DNA from: Pseudomonadota bacterium
GTDB lineage: Bacteria; Pseudomonadota; Alphaproteobacteria; Acetobacterales; Acetobacteraceae
Direction: 5' to 3'
DNA length: 19,414 nt
Assembly (NCBI GenBank): GCA_021829055.1
Contig: JAJZCS010000008.1
Span: 1-19,414 of the forward strand
Notes under the pieces: generated by a model
Databases searched by the model: none
The model's input: the letters and a program-made list of their open reading frames with translations, nothing else
Told to the model about the DNA's origin: nothing
In this document: positions 7,749-16,283 of the stretch, piece by piece
Layout of the letters: each line of letters opens with the position of its first letter
Position numbering within the stretch: position 1 is the stretch's first letter
Position numbers and translations under genes: made by a program

Positions 7749-8650
7749 TGCCCGCGCGCCACCTGTTCCCGCACCATGGCGAGCAAGGTGGAAACTGCCC
7801 GTGAGCGATATCGATCGACGTGTTGGACGGCAAAATAGGCGCGCTTCGGCAAGTCGATCTGGACAGTAGCGACTTTACCAGCTGCGATGGCGTCGGAGCA
7901 AGCCAGCTCCGACAGGATTGTTGCTCCAGCGCCCCCGATCACCGCCGTCAAGACCGAACCGTTCGCAGGCAATTCTATCGCGATGTTAAGCGCGCTTGCC
8001 GGAACACCAATCGCCGCCATCGCCTCGAAAAAGACTGCCCTCGTACCGGAGCCATCCTCGCGCAGTACCCACGTTCCCGCCGTCAGTTCCGCGGGACCTA
8101 GATTGTCCCGCCCTGCCCACTGATGTCCGGCAGCTACGATCATCAGAAGCCGGTCCTCAGCAATTCGCTCTGCTGCGATCTGACGTTGCCCAGCGGAATC
8201 CTCGGGTCCTTCCACGAAACCCAGCTCAACGCGACCATTACTTATCGCCTGGGCAACATCACTTGAATTGCCAATGGAAACAGACAGGGTGATCCCGGGA
8301 TACGCCCGTCGAAATGCCACGAGGTAAAGCGGCAAAAAATGATTGGCGATTGTATGACTTGCCATAATCGAAAGGCGCCCGCGCGACAGGCCCGAAACTT
8401 CCCGCATCATCCGCGTGGCCAGCTCTGCCCGACCTAAAATGGCCCGCGCTTCCTCAAGAAACAGCCTGCCCGCCTCCGTCAGCACGATACCTCTCCCAAC
8501 CCGATGAAACAGCTTGACGCCAAACTCGCGTTCCAATGCAGCTATCGCGGCTGATGCCGCCGATTGTGTCAGGGACAACACCTCCGCAGCTCGGGTCACG
8601 TGTTCACGTTCGGCAACGGCCACGAAAATTCGGATCTGCTCGAACGTCAA
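7745..8650 (-). CDS. LysR family transcriptional regulator
   Basis: A 301-residue LysR regulator. The N-terminal winged helix-turn-helix is in residues 2-60 (TFEQIRIFVAVAEREHVTRA, then LTQSAASAAIAALEREFGVKLFHR in sequence), followed by a linker and a substrate-binding-protein-like effector domain starting near RGRLSIMASHTIANHFLP. The start chosen is the TTG at 8650, because AAGGAG stands eight bases upstream and the family begins MT(L/F)EQLRIF; an upstream TTG at 8698 would add sixteen unrelated residues overlapping the previous gene. The effector domain looks CysB/CysL-like, but effector and targets cannot be inferred. Unusually for LysR genes it is not divergent from a target; it trails an M32 peptidase gene by 13 bases, so it is probably co-transcribed with it. 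Confidence 0.93.
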   Translation of the reverse strand: MTFEQIRIFVAVAEREHVTRAAEVLSLTQSAASAAIAALEREFGVKLFHRVGRGIVLTEAGRLFLEEARAILGRAELATRMMREVSGLSRGRLSIMASHTIANHFLPLYLVAFRRAYPGITLSVSIGNSSDVAQAISNGRVELGFVEGPEDSAGQRQIAAERIAEDRLLMIVAAGHQWAGRDNLGPAELTAGTWVLREDGSGTRAVFFEAMAAIGVPASALNIAIELPANGSVLTAVIGGAGATILSELACSDAIAAGKVATVQIDLPKRAYFAVQHVDRYRSRAVSTLLAMVREQVARGH

Positions 8651-8658
8651 TGGGCGAA

Positions 8659-8664
8659 CTCCTT
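8659..8664 (-). promoter_or_regulatory. Ribosome binding site of lysR overlapping the upstream stop
   Basis: AAGGAG on the minus strand, whose first base is the last base of the carboxypeptidase TGA stop (8666-8664). It fixes the lysR start at the TTG at 8650 and suggests translational coupling. Confidence 0.75.
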
Positions 8665-10157
8665 CAGCTAAGGTACCGCTTAGTGAGATGCGTTTCAAAA
8701 TCCGTCGGATCCAATTTGGAGCCAGTAGCCAGCATCACCAAATCGTTGAACCCAAACCGCGAGCCATACCGGTGTACGTTTCTCCACAACCAGCCCAGAA
8801 GCGGCGCGAAATCGCCGCGCGCGAACGCGTCGTCGAGCGTCGGCTCTGCTCGACGTGCGGCGGCCATCAATTGTGCCGCCGTCATCGCACCAAGAGTATA
8901 GGATGGGAAATACCCAAACAAGCCAGTGTACCAATGGATGTCCTGAAGGCAACCACGCATATCATCTGGCGGAACAACATCAAGAAGATCGCGCATCCCG
9001 TCGTTCCAAGCAGCTGGCAAGTCGCGGGCAGAAAGATCACCTTCAATTATTGCGCGTTCCAGTCGAAACCGCAAAATCACATGCGCAGGGTATGTCAGCT
9101 CGTCGGCCTCAACTCGGACGAAGCTGCGCTCCACGCGGCGAAGCCGTCCGGCAAGCAGATCCATCGCAAACGCGGTAGGTTCTTGGTTGAATGCTTCTGC
9201 TAGAATTGGACCAATGTATCCGAGGTACGCATCAGAACGCGCTGCTTGCATCTCGATAATCAAGGACTGGCTTTCATGTACTGCCATTCCTGCAGCCAAA
9301 CCGACCGGTTGGCGCGCGTATTCCCGTGGAAGCCCGGCCTCATACAACGCGTGTCCAGTCTCATGTAAGACACTCATTACAGCGGAGCAGAAGTCAGCCT
9401 CGTCATACCGCGTTGTAATCCGGATATCGCCCGGTGTGCCCCCACAAAACGGATGGGCTGCCCGATCCAATCGAGCCGAATGGAAATCGAGGCCTGCCTG
9501 GGCAGCTAGCCGTCGACAAATCGCCTCCTGCGCCACCTCAGGAAATGGCGGTGCACCAACCGGCATCGCGTAACTCGCCTGCCGTTGAAGCTCTTCGGCA
9601 CGAGGTAGAGCATCCCGTAGAAATGTCTCAAACCGAGCAAAAACAGGAATGATATCTGCGGAGGCTATCCCCGGTTGGTGTTGGTCGACCAGTGCATCAT
9701 AGGGAGCAACATCGAACGCATCACCCAAAACCTGCGCATATTCACGAACAAGCGTAATCAAGGCGCTAAATGAGGGTGCCAAAACCCTGAACTCTGACGT
9801 ATTTTTCGCTTCCCGCCACTTCTTTTCGCAGGTTGATGATTGTCGTACAAACGCCTCCACCAAGTCCCGCGGCAACATTGTGGCTTGGCGGTGCGCGCGG
9901 CGCATCAAGTATAAATTTCGGCTTTCAAACGGGTCTGCCGGTGGTGCCGCTTCCGCGGCGTCTAGAAGATCCCCTATTTCCGGGGCGGTTAAAAGGTCAT
10001 GAGCCACCCCAGATAGAGTTGCCAACTGATCTGCCCGATCTGCTGCACCTCCATCGGGCATAACCGTCGCCTCATCCCAACCTAGTATTGCCTTTGCTTC
10101 GTCGACAATCGCGATACGCCGAAAAAGCCCCGTGAGCTGCGAATAGGCATCAATCAT
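8664..10157 (-). CDS. M32 family (thermostable carboxypeptidase 1, Taq type) metallocarboxypeptidase
   Basis: A 497-residue, mostly helical cytoplasmic zinc peptidase that removes single C-terminal amino acids. Zinc ligands are visible in HETGH (265-269) with the third ligand in HESQS (294-298). Other M32 signatures are HPF (235-237) and DIRITTRY (244-251). Length is typical of the family (about 490-510). The ATG at 10157 overlaps the surf1 stop as ATGA, so it is translated with the cytochrome oxidase gene string, an unexpected partner for a peptidase. Motifs and length look intact, so it should be active; its cellular substrates are unknown. Confidence 0.95.
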   Translation of the reverse strand: MIDAYSQLTGLFRRIAIVDEAKAILGWDEATVMPDGGAADRADQLATLSGVAHDLLTAPEIGDLLDAAEAAPPADPFESRNLYLMRRAHRQATMLPRDLVEAFVRQSSTCEKKWREAKNTSEFRVLAPSFSALITLVREYAQVLGDAFDVAPYDALVDQHQPGIASADIIPVFARFETFLRDALPRAEELQRQASYAMPVGAPPFPEVAQEAICRRLAAQAGLDFHSARLDRAAHPFCGGTPGDIRITTRYDEADFCSAVMSVLHETGHALYEAGLPREYARQPVGLAAGMAVHESQSLIIEMQAARSDAYLGYIGPILAEAFNQEPTAFAMDLLAGRLRRVERSFVRVEADELTYPAHVILRFRLERAIIEGDLSARDLPAAWNDGMRDLLDVVPPDDMRGCLQDIHWYTGLFGYFPSYTLGAMTAAQLMAAARRAEPTLDDAFARGDFAPLLGWLWRNVHRYGSRFGFNDLVMLATGSKLDPTDFETHLTKRYLS

Positions 10158-10852
10158 TCATTGTCACCCAACTGTTTGCGTGCATAAAAGATGAATTCAA
10201 AAATCACGACGATCGCAAGCCCAAACCACGTCAGATAGTATTGCTGCGAGTTGTTCGGTGGCTGTGGCAGAGATCTAGCGGGTATCGGCCCACCTGCTAA
10301 CGGCTTCGGCCCAATCATGACCAGCGTAAAATCCGCGACGCCACCTACTCCCAGCGCTTTACCGATCTTTATGGGATCAAGCGTGTAAAATACATGCGCA
10401 TGTGGATTGTCTGCAGCATGAAAGAATGGCACGCCATTAAAGCGCTGGACGTAGCCAGAAACCTCGGTCTCACCGACCGGCACTGGCACGGCGTAAGGTA
10501 CCGTGCCTTTTACCCAACCGAGGTCAACCATGACAATGTGACCATTCGTAGGGCGAAATGGCACGATCAATTGGGCGCCGCGAACCGGTCCTGCAGGTGT
10601 ATTGCGAATCTGATCGCCGTAGAACGCTACCCGATCAGCCATCCATCGGCCCACAATCGAAACCTTCTGAAATGGAGTTGGGTTTGGCGGCATCGGTACT
10701 GGTTTGGCCAACCGCGCATGACGAATCGTATCAGCCACCCGGAGTTTGTAATGATACCGATGGATCTGCCAAATTCCGAGTGCAACAAACAGCGAAAATA
10801 GTACGACACTGAACCCCCCCATGCCGACTAGTCGCCGCCACCGTCCCATCAT
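10154..10852 (-). CDS. surf1: SURF1 family cytochrome oxidase assembly protein
   Basis: A 232-residue inner-membrane protein with one helix at about residues 10-28 and another near the C-terminus (about 207-226), enclosing a periplasmic domain: the classic SURF1 layout. Conserved pieces include LGIWQIHRYHYK, then PVRGAQLIVPFRPTNGHIVMVDLGWV (given in two parts here), and YYLTWFGLAIV before the end. SURF1 helps insert heme a into subunit I of aa3 oxidases. Two ATG codons are adjacent at 10852 and 10849, with GAGGGG upstream. It follows ctaE by 24 bases and overlaps the peptidase gene by four. The position in the cox operon supports the call. Confidence 0.93.
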   Translation of the reverse strand: MMGRWRRLVGMGGFSVVLFSLFVALGIWQIHRYHYKLRVADTIRHARLAKPVPMPPNPTPFQKVSIVGRWMADRVAFYGDQIRNTPAGPVRGAQLIVPFRPTNGHIVMVDLGWVKGTVPYAVPVPVGETEVSGYVQRFNGVPFFHAADNPHAHVFYTLDPIKIGKALGVGGVADFTLVMIGPKPLAGGPIPARSLPQPPNNSQQYYLTWFGLAIVVIFEFIFYARKQLGDNE

Positions 10853-10876
10853 GGCGCACGCCCCTCAGCCGGCAAC

Positions 10877-11728
10877 TCAAGCGGCAGTAATGGCGCTACG
10901 TCCGAGGTAGTAAATACAAACGAACAAGAAGAGCCAAACGACATCCACAAAATGCCAGTACCAAGCAGCTGCCTCGAAGCCGAAATGCCTCTTTGGAGAG
11001 AATTGGCCCTTGAGTGCACGAAAGAAATTGACGGTTAGAAAGCTCGTCCCGACAATCACATGAAACCCATGGAAGCCGGTCGCGATAAAGAACACCGACG
11101 GAAAGATGCCCCCATGATAGAAATTAAAAGGAGAATGCGTGTACTCGTAGGTTTGTCCGCAAAGAAAGGCGACACCGAGAATGATCGTGCAACCAAGCCC
11201 CCGAATCAAGCCACGCCGATCATCCTCGATGAGGGCATGATGCGCCCAGGTTATCGTGGTCCCGGATAGCAGCAAAACCATCGTGTTGAATAACGGCACT
11301 GCAAATGGATCAATCGTGGTTATATGCTCCGGCGGCCAGACGGCCGCATGCATGTAACCCATATGCGATGGATAAAAGAAAAAGTTGAAATAAGCCCAGA
11401 AGAACGATACGAAGAACATCACCTCAGAAGATATAAACAACGCCATCCCGTAACGCAGGCCAATCTGCGTAACCAGTTTGTGGAGTCCGGGCGTACGAGA
11501 TTCCGCGATAACATCACGCCACCAAACGTACATTGTTGAGAAAGCGCCAAGAGCGCCCATGACCAGAAAGACGTAATCATTGTAATGGGCAACAAAAATA
11601 ATACCCGTAGCAATGAGAATCGCCGAGACCGCACCGAATAAGGGCCAAAGGCTTGGCTCAACCAGATGATAAGGATGCGGCATATGCCCGACCACTTGGT
11701 TCTCGGCGGCGTGCGTATCGTCGGTCAT
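10877..11728 (-). CDS. ctaE: Cytochrome c oxidase subunit III
   Basis: A 283-residue membrane protein with seven helices, the normal form of aa3-type subunit III. Signature stretches are YHLVEPSLWPL at the N-terminus, WWRDVIAES (69-77), the helix with conserved glutamate ISSEVMFFVSFFWAYF (99-114, E102), GFHGFHVIVG (218-227) and AAWYWHFVDVVWLFLF (254-269). Subunit III stabilises the catalytic core and supports proton uptake. The ATG at 11728 has GGAGG upstream, located inside a 19-codon mini-frame with which it overlaps as ATGA. In most alphaproteobacteria ctaG precedes this gene; here it does not. Confidence 0.97.
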   Translation of the reverse strand: MTDDTHAAENQVVGHMPHPYHLVEPSLWPLFGAVSAILIATGIIFVAHYNDYVFLVMGALGAFSTMYVWWRDVIAESRTPGLHKLVTQIGLRYGMALFISSEVMFFVSFFWAYFNFFFYPSHMGYMHAAVWPPEHITTIDPFAVPLFNTMVLLLSGTTITWAHHALIEDDRRGLIRGLGCTIILGVAFLCGQTYEYTHSPFNFYHGGIFPSVFFIATGFHGFHVIVGTSFLTVNFFRALKGQFSPKRHFGFEAAAWYWHFVDVVWLFLFVCIYYLGRSAITAA

Positions 11729-11784
11729 AGGAGACCCTCCAACATCAGCCTAGATTGTCTGGATTTGCGTATGAACATGGCCAT
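11725..11784 (-). pseudogene. 19-codon mini-frame at the place of ctaG, possible deletion scar
   Basis: A frame reading MAMFIRKSRQSRLMLEGLL fills the gap between the coxF-like gene and ctaE. Its ATG overlaps the coxF stop as TGATG, and its TGA overlaps the ctaE start as ATGA. ctaG (Cox11), which carries copper to the CuB site, normally occupies this place. The coupling at both ends would fit an in-frame deletion that left only the first and last codons of ctaG, but such a short frame can also arise by chance, and I cannot align these residues confidently with CtaG. It may equally act only as a short leader coupling ctaE translation. Confidence 0.25.
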
Positions 11785-11960
11785 CACCACATCTTTCCCG
11801 CCTCAAACAATTTTACCACAGCAACTGCGTAAACAAGTGCGCACAAAGCCATCAGAAAAATCAGCATGGCACGGTTCCGTCCACGCCGCCTGCGTCGGAA
11901 CTCCTCCTGCATATCCGCTGGCCACTCACTTGTCGTTTTGGCGTCAATTTCAGCCATCAT
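11784..11960 (-). CDS. CoxF-like small membrane protein of the cox operon
   Basis: A 58-residue protein with an acidic N-terminus, a run of arginines (EFRRRRRGRNRAM) and one membrane helix (about residues 29-50: LIFLMALCALVYAVAVVKL), ending GKMW. This architecture matches the short hypothetical protein (CoxF-like) found between ctaB and ctaG in alphaproteobacterial cox operons, presumed to help oxidase assembly. The start is the first of two adjacent ATG codons (11960, 11957); the first overlaps the ctaB stop as ATGA. The frame is open seven codons further upstream inside ctaB, but the coupled start is more likely. Its function is not established. Confidence 0.75.
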   Translation of the reverse strand: MMAEIDAKTTSEWPADMQEEFRRRRRGRNRAMLIFLMALCALVYAVAVVKLFEAGKMW

Positions 11961-12940
11961 CCCAACAAAGCGCCCCACCAATGATCCAGAACAAGTCCAG
12001 CAAATAGTACGAATAGATAGAGTAATGAGTATCTAAATGCTGCCTTGGCAGGTGCATCTCGAGTCAAACTTGCCCCACTAATATCCTGGTGGTCACAAAG
12101 CACCCGTATGGCGTACCAAACGAACATCAGGCCAAGCGCCAAAGCCACGCCGCCGTATATCGGCCCTGCCAACCCAAGAATATAGGGCAACAACGAAACG
12201 GGGAGCAACCAAAGCGTATAGAAGAGCACGGACTCCCGGGTTCGACGGGCACCTTTTACGACCGGTAGCATCGGAATCCGAGCCCGCTCATAGTCGCTCG
12301 ACGTGAATAGCGCCAGCGCCCAGAAATGCGGCGGCGTCCACAAGAACACAATTGCGAACAGCAGCAATGGTAGCGTCGACACAGAACCGGTCGCCGCCAC
12401 CCAGCCGATGAGCGGTGGAAATGCCCCGGCCGCCCCGCCAATAACTATATTATGCGGGGTTCGACGTTTCAGCCATATGGTATAAACAAACACGTAAAAG
12501 CTGATCGATATCACAAGGATAGAGGCCGCGAGGGCATTGCTTGCCAACCACAGAACCAGCACTGACAGTATCGCCAAAGATACACCGAAGCCGAGTGCGC
12601 CGCCTGCAGAAATCCGACCAGCTGGAATCGGTCGGTTAGAAGTACGCGCCATCAACGCGTCTATATCTCGATCGTACCACATGTTGATAGCGCCAGCGGC
12701 GCCAGCCCCCGCAGCAATGCTAAGGATCACTGCGATAGCAAGAATCGGTTTGACAGGAACTGGCGCCACTAACAAACCAACCGCCCCTGAGAAAACTACG
12801 AGTGACATCACTCCCGGTTTAAGGAGAGCGATCCAGTCGCGCGCCGCTCCCCTTAACAGGGCATCAGCAACGACCACGCCGTCGCCACCTAACGGTACCG
12901 ACATATGTCTATGCGTGGAAGAACCTGAGGTGCTACTCAT
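11957..12940 (-). CDS. ctaB: Protoheme IX farnesyltransferase (heme O synthase)
   Basis: A 327-residue UbiA-family prenyltransferase with about nine membrane helices. It farnesylates heme B to heme O, the precursor of the heme A used by this oxidase. The first aspartate-rich motif NMWYDRDID (86-94) followed by RTSNRPIPAG, and the second aspartate region SSDYERARIPMLP (from 214), are intact. The N-terminus has about 30 extra polar residues before DWIALLKPGV; a second ATG at residue 13 could be the real start. It follows coxA by 48 bases and overlaps the CoxF-like gene. Confidence 0.96.
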   Translation of the reverse strand: MSSTSGSSTHRHMSVPLGGDGVVVADALLRGAARDWIALLKPGVMSLVVFSGAVGLLVAPVPVKPILAIAVILSIAAGAGAAGAINMWYDRDIDALMARTSNRPIPAGRISAGGALGFGVSLAILSVLVLWLASNALAASILVISISFYVFVYTIWLKRRTPHNIVIGGAAGAFPPLIGWVAATGSVSTLPLLLFAIVFLWTPPHFWALALFTSSDYERARIPMLPVVKGARRTRESVLFYTLWLLPVSLLPYILGLAGPIYGGVALALGLMFVWYAIRVLCDHQDISGASLTRDAPAKAAFRYSLLYLFVLFAGLVLDHWWGALLG

Positions 12941-12988
12941 ATTGTTCCGTCATCCTGCTTGCCACAACAAAATTTTGTATAACGCTGG

Positions 12989-14590
12989 TCACCGGATAAC
13001 CGGAACGTCTTCGAAAGTGTGGTGTGGTGCCGGTGACGGAACAGTCCACTCCAGCGTATTCGCACCCTCGCCCCAGTAATTATCGGCCAACCTCTCCTTC
13101 GAAGTGAATATCGAGAACAGTATGTAAAGAAAAATCAAGGTTGAGAGTCCGGAGATCATCGCCCCCACTGATGAAACGTAATTCCACCCTGCAAAGGCCG
13201 TCGGATAATCCGGATAGCGTCGCGGCATTCCCGCAAGGCCAAGAAAATGCTGAGGAAAGAACGTTAGGTTGACGCCTATAAAAAACGTCCAGAAATGGAG
13301 TTTGCCCAGAAATTCTGGATAAGGCCGACCATACATCTTGCCGATCCAGTAGAAAAAACCGGCGAAGATTGCGAACACCGAGCCCATCGATAGAACGTAG
13401 TGAAAATGCGCAATAACGAAATAGGTATTGTGCAACTCGGTATCTAAGCCAGCATTAGCCAGCACCACTCCCGTTGCGCCACCGATCACGAACATAAAGA
13501 TGAAGCCAAGGGCCCAAAGCATGGGTGTTTTCAGTTCAACCGACCCACCCCACATGGTCGCAAGCCACGAAAAGACCTTTACACCGGTCGGTACCGCAAT
13601 CACCAAAGTTGCGGCTTCGAAGTAGACTTTAGAATCCATCGAAATACCGGACACAAACATATGGTGCGCCCACACAATGAAACCAACGAAGCCGATCGCC
13701 ACCATTGCGTAGACCATACCCAGGTAGCCGAATATGGGTTTTTTCGAGAAGGTCGAGACGACGTGGCTAATGATGCCGAATGCGGGCAGAATCATAATAT
13801 AGACTTCTGGATGGCCGAAGAACCAGAACAGATGTTGAAACAACACAGGATCGCCGCCGCCACCGGGTTCAAAGAAAGATGTGCCAAAATTGCGGTCCAT
13901 GATGAGCATCGTGATCGCGCCTGCCAATACGGGAATGGCCAAAAGCAACAGAAAGGCCGTTACGAGAATTGACCATACGAACAGCGGCATCTTATGCATC
14001 CCCATACCAGGAGCACGCATATTCAATATGGTCGCGATAAAGTTGATAGCCCCCAGTAACGACGAGATACCTGCCAGGTGTAAAGAAAAAAGTGTAAAAT
14101 CGACTGCTGGGCCGGGTTGATAAGTGCTGTTCGCAAGCGGCGGATATAAAGTCCATCCCACTCCGGAACCATGCCCTACCAACAGGCCCAGATTAACGAA
14201 GATGAACCCCATGACCAAGAACCAGAAGCTCATGTTATTGAGCCGCGGAAACGCCATATCGGGAGCACCGATCATCATTGGCACAAACCAATTGCCGAAT
14301 CCTCCGATCAATGCTGGCATCACGAAAAAAAAGATCATGAGTAGACCGTGTGCAGTAATGATTGCGTTCCACGTCTGTCCGGAGGTGATTATGGTGTTAT
14401 TCGGATACATCAACTGCGCACGCATGATCATCGACAACGCGCCACCCTCCAACGCGCCGATCATGGCCAAAGTTATGTAAAGAGTACCAATATCCTTATG
14501 ATTGGTGCTCATCAGCCAGCGACGAACAAAACCGCGATGACCCCTTCCATGGGCGTGAAACTTGTGTTCGGGCGCTGTTGTCGAAGACAT
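12989..14590 (-). CDS. ctaD: Cytochrome c oxidase subunit I, aa3 type
   Basis: A 533-residue heme-copper oxidase catalytic subunit with twelve membrane helices. From the ATG at 14590: heme a ligands H81 and H397, heme a3 ligand H395, CuB ligands H260, H309 and H310, cross-link Y264, D-channel D111 and E262, and K-channel K338. The start at 14590 has GAGGAG eight bases upstream; an in-frame TTG two codons earlier is less likely. It reduces oxygen to water and pumps protons. Oddity: the HD pair that contacts the Mg/Mn site (bovine H368-D369) reads HN (H387-N388), and subunit II has a matching change. It lies 49 bases after coxB. Confidence 0.98.
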   Translation of the reverse strand: MSSTTAPEHKFHAHGRGHRGFVRRWLMSTNHKDIGTLYITLAMIGALEGGALSMIMRAQLMYPNNTIITSGQTWNAIITAHGLLMIFFFVMPALIGGFGNWFVPMMIGAPDMAFPRLNNMSFWFLVMGFIFVNLGLLVGHGSGVGWTLYPPLANSTYQPGPAVDFTLFSLHLAGISSLLGAINFIATILNMRAPGMGMHKMPLFVWSILVTAFLLLLAIPVLAGAITMLIMDRNFGTSFFEPGGGGDPVLFQHLFWFFGHPEVYIMILPAFGIISHVVSTFSKKPIFGYLGMVYAMVAIGFVGFIVWAHHMFVSGISMDSKVYFEAATLVIAVPTGVKVFSWLATMWGGSVELKTPMLWALGFIFMFVIGGATGVVLANAGLDTELHNTYFVIAHFHYVLSMGSVFAIFAGFFYWIGKMYGRPYPEFLGKLHFWTFFIGVNLTFFPQHFLGLAGMPRRYPDYPTAFAGWNYVSSVGAMISGLSTLIFLYILFSIFTSKERLADNYWGEGANTLEWTVPSPAPHHTFEDVPVIR

Positions 14591-14639
14591 CGTCAAACTC
14601 TCCTCAATAACGTGTCAGCGAAGCCACCACGTGAGCATA

Positions 14640-15575
14640 CTAATGCAACGTTTCTTGGGCGGCCACCCGTTCAGCCGCCATTTCATACGCATGCACGTCC
14701 GGCACATTACCTTGTGCAGCATCCATTTCCGCCTTCGCCAACCAAGCCTTGAACTGGGCCACCGGAAGCGCCACGATCTCGATCGGCATGTCGTCATGGT
14801 GCATCCCGCAAATTTGGTTGCACTCCCCATAATAGATTCCAGGAGAAACGATTTTCGTCCACTGCCTCCAGTACTGGCCCGGAATCGCATAACGCTGCAC
14901 GCCGAGCGAAGGAATAAAGAAACTATGCAGCACGTCCACACTCGTAATCTGAAAGATGATCTTTTTTCCCGCGGGCAAGACTAACGGATGATCAACCGAA
15001 AGCTGGCGGATCTGCCCCGGCTTCAGCTTGTCGGGAGGCACAGCATAGGAGGTAAAATCTACGCCCTTCACACCAATGTAATCATACTCCCAGTACCATT
15101 GATGCCCAATCACTCGCACCGTCATGTATGGTTTACTGTAGTCAGACTGCTGATAGATCAGGTGCAGAGACGGCACGAATATGACTATTAACAGTATGGC
15201 TGGAACGAGCGTCCAAGCGATCTCGATTACGGTGTTGTGAGTAGTTGCAGACGGCACAGCATTCTTGGATGCCCGAAAGCGGTGGATAATAATGCCGATC
15301 AGCACCCCTACAAGGCCGACGACGCCCGCCATAATCCAGAGCACGTAGCGCAGAAGCCAATCGATGCTCTTCTCGATTGGACTACCCGCAGGCTGAAGCC
15401 ACCACTCCCACGGCATCGGAGCATGCACAGCGTACCCGACACCATTCCGCGCCAAGGTGGCAGCGTGCCCGCTACCAAGCGACATCACCGACGCGGCCAT
15501 CAGCAAACCGAAACCCTGCAGTAGCCAGACTGAGCTGGTCTGCTTTACCTTACGCATCACCACTCCCGTTTCCAT
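14640..15575 (-). CDS. ctaC: Cytochrome c oxidase subunit II
   Basis: A 311-residue subunit II with an N-terminal signal peptide (ending near SGHA), two membrane helices (about 72-97 and 117-140) and a periplasmic CuA cupredoxin domain. CuA ligands are all present: H217 in DVLHSFF, C252 and C256 in CNQIC, H260 and M263. The docking stretch GHQWYWEYDY (158-167) is also there. The residue equivalent to bovine E198, whose side chain binds the Mg/Mn ion, is Q254. First gene of the cox string. The ATG at 15575 is used here; the ATG at 15557, with GGGAG just upstream, is an equally good start and would remove six residues. Confidence 0.97.
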   Translation of the reverse strand: METGVVMRKVKQTSSVWLLQGFGLLMAASVMSLGSGHAATLARNGVGYAVHAPMPWEWWLQPAGSPIEKSIDWLLRYVLWIMAGVVGLVGVLIGIIIHRFRASKNAVPSATTHNTVIEIAWTLVPAILLIVIFVPSLHLIYQQSDYSKPYMTVRVIGHQWYWEYDYIGVKGVDFTSYAVPPDKLKPGQIRQLSVDHPLVLPAGKKIIFQITSVDVLHSFFIPSLGVQRYAIPGQYWRQWTKIVSPGIYYGECNQICGMHHDDMPIEIVALPVAQFKAWLAKAEMDAAQGNVPDVHAYEMAAERVAAQETLH

Positions 15576-16283
15576 CCCTATTGGCAGCCCAGGAATGCTT
15601 TTACCACCATGCCGCGTAGTCTAAAGCGCGCCACGCTACTTATTCCAAAGAACTCCTTATGACTCCAATCCGTAAGGATCAAGTACCGTAAGCCAAGCCG
15701 ATACTGTATTAGGCCGCCCGCATGTATCCTCAACGTAGGCCTAAGAATGGTCTCCTGTTCCACATGCATTTTCTCGAGGGTTGGCCACATGGCCACTTCG
15801 TCGCAGAGCTCGCGCCCAAAATGCCATTACAATTACAGCGTTAATTAGTGCATATAGGCGCCGTTTCGCGCGGCATAGTGATCCAATCGCGGCTTTCTTC
15901 TCTTCACGTCCACGCGCGAACGGCCTTACGAAGGAGCCAAATTTCGAAGCCCACGGAGGGACGTGTCAAGGATACGCGGGCTGCCCAATAGCCTTTTCCT
16001 GCTGCTCCTCACCTCCCCGCGCCCAGCTCGACATTCCAAAAAGCGCGTACCATCATCGAAGTCTTCTCATCGAGTATTGTGTTGGAGCCAAACATGGCGG
16101 CGCGCCTCGCCTCACACTCAACAACGAAGCACTCCATGTGTCTCGGCATACGATTGATCTATCGGCCAGCGCCGCGATCGCGGCGCAAGGCAAGAAACAC
16201 ATGGAATACATAGTGCCGAGAAGGTCGTCTTGTTAGAAAACGCCCTCCGATCGCCGACCAGAGGATCAAACTCTATTGATGGA
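15576..16283. other. Non-coding stretch upstream of the cox operon
   Basis: About 700 bases between coxB and the PmtA-like gene. A plus-strand frame at 15781-16236 starts with TTG, has low-complexity basic composition and no recognised domain, so I treat it as non-coding. No tRNA was seen. The part nearest coxB must hold its promoter; TTGATC at about 15682 followed 16 bases later by ATAAGG is a weak possibility. An 18-bp perfect palindrome lies at 16169-16186. Confidence 0.45.
16169..16186. repeat. Perfect 18-bp palindrome
   Basis: GCGCCGCGATCGCGGCGC reads identically on both strands and has GCGATCGC at its centre. It lies in a non-coding stretch about 100 bases beyond the PmtA-like gene. 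With no loop and no following T tract it is not a normal terminator; it could be a protein-binding site or form a hairpin. Confidence 0.7.

Noticed and set aside
8514..9203. Long plus-strand frame of 229 codons
   Set aside because: It is antisense to the M32 carboxypeptidase and the lysR start, has no recognisable domain, and the minus-strand genes have clear motifs.
15781..16236. Plus-strand frame of 151 codons
   Set aside because: TTG start, basic low-complexity composition and no recognised family; most likely non-coding.
16230..16283. Possible terminator after the PmtA-like gene (CCTC...GGAGG followed by GCGTTTTCT)
   Set aside because: The stem is only four to five base pairs with a long loop.
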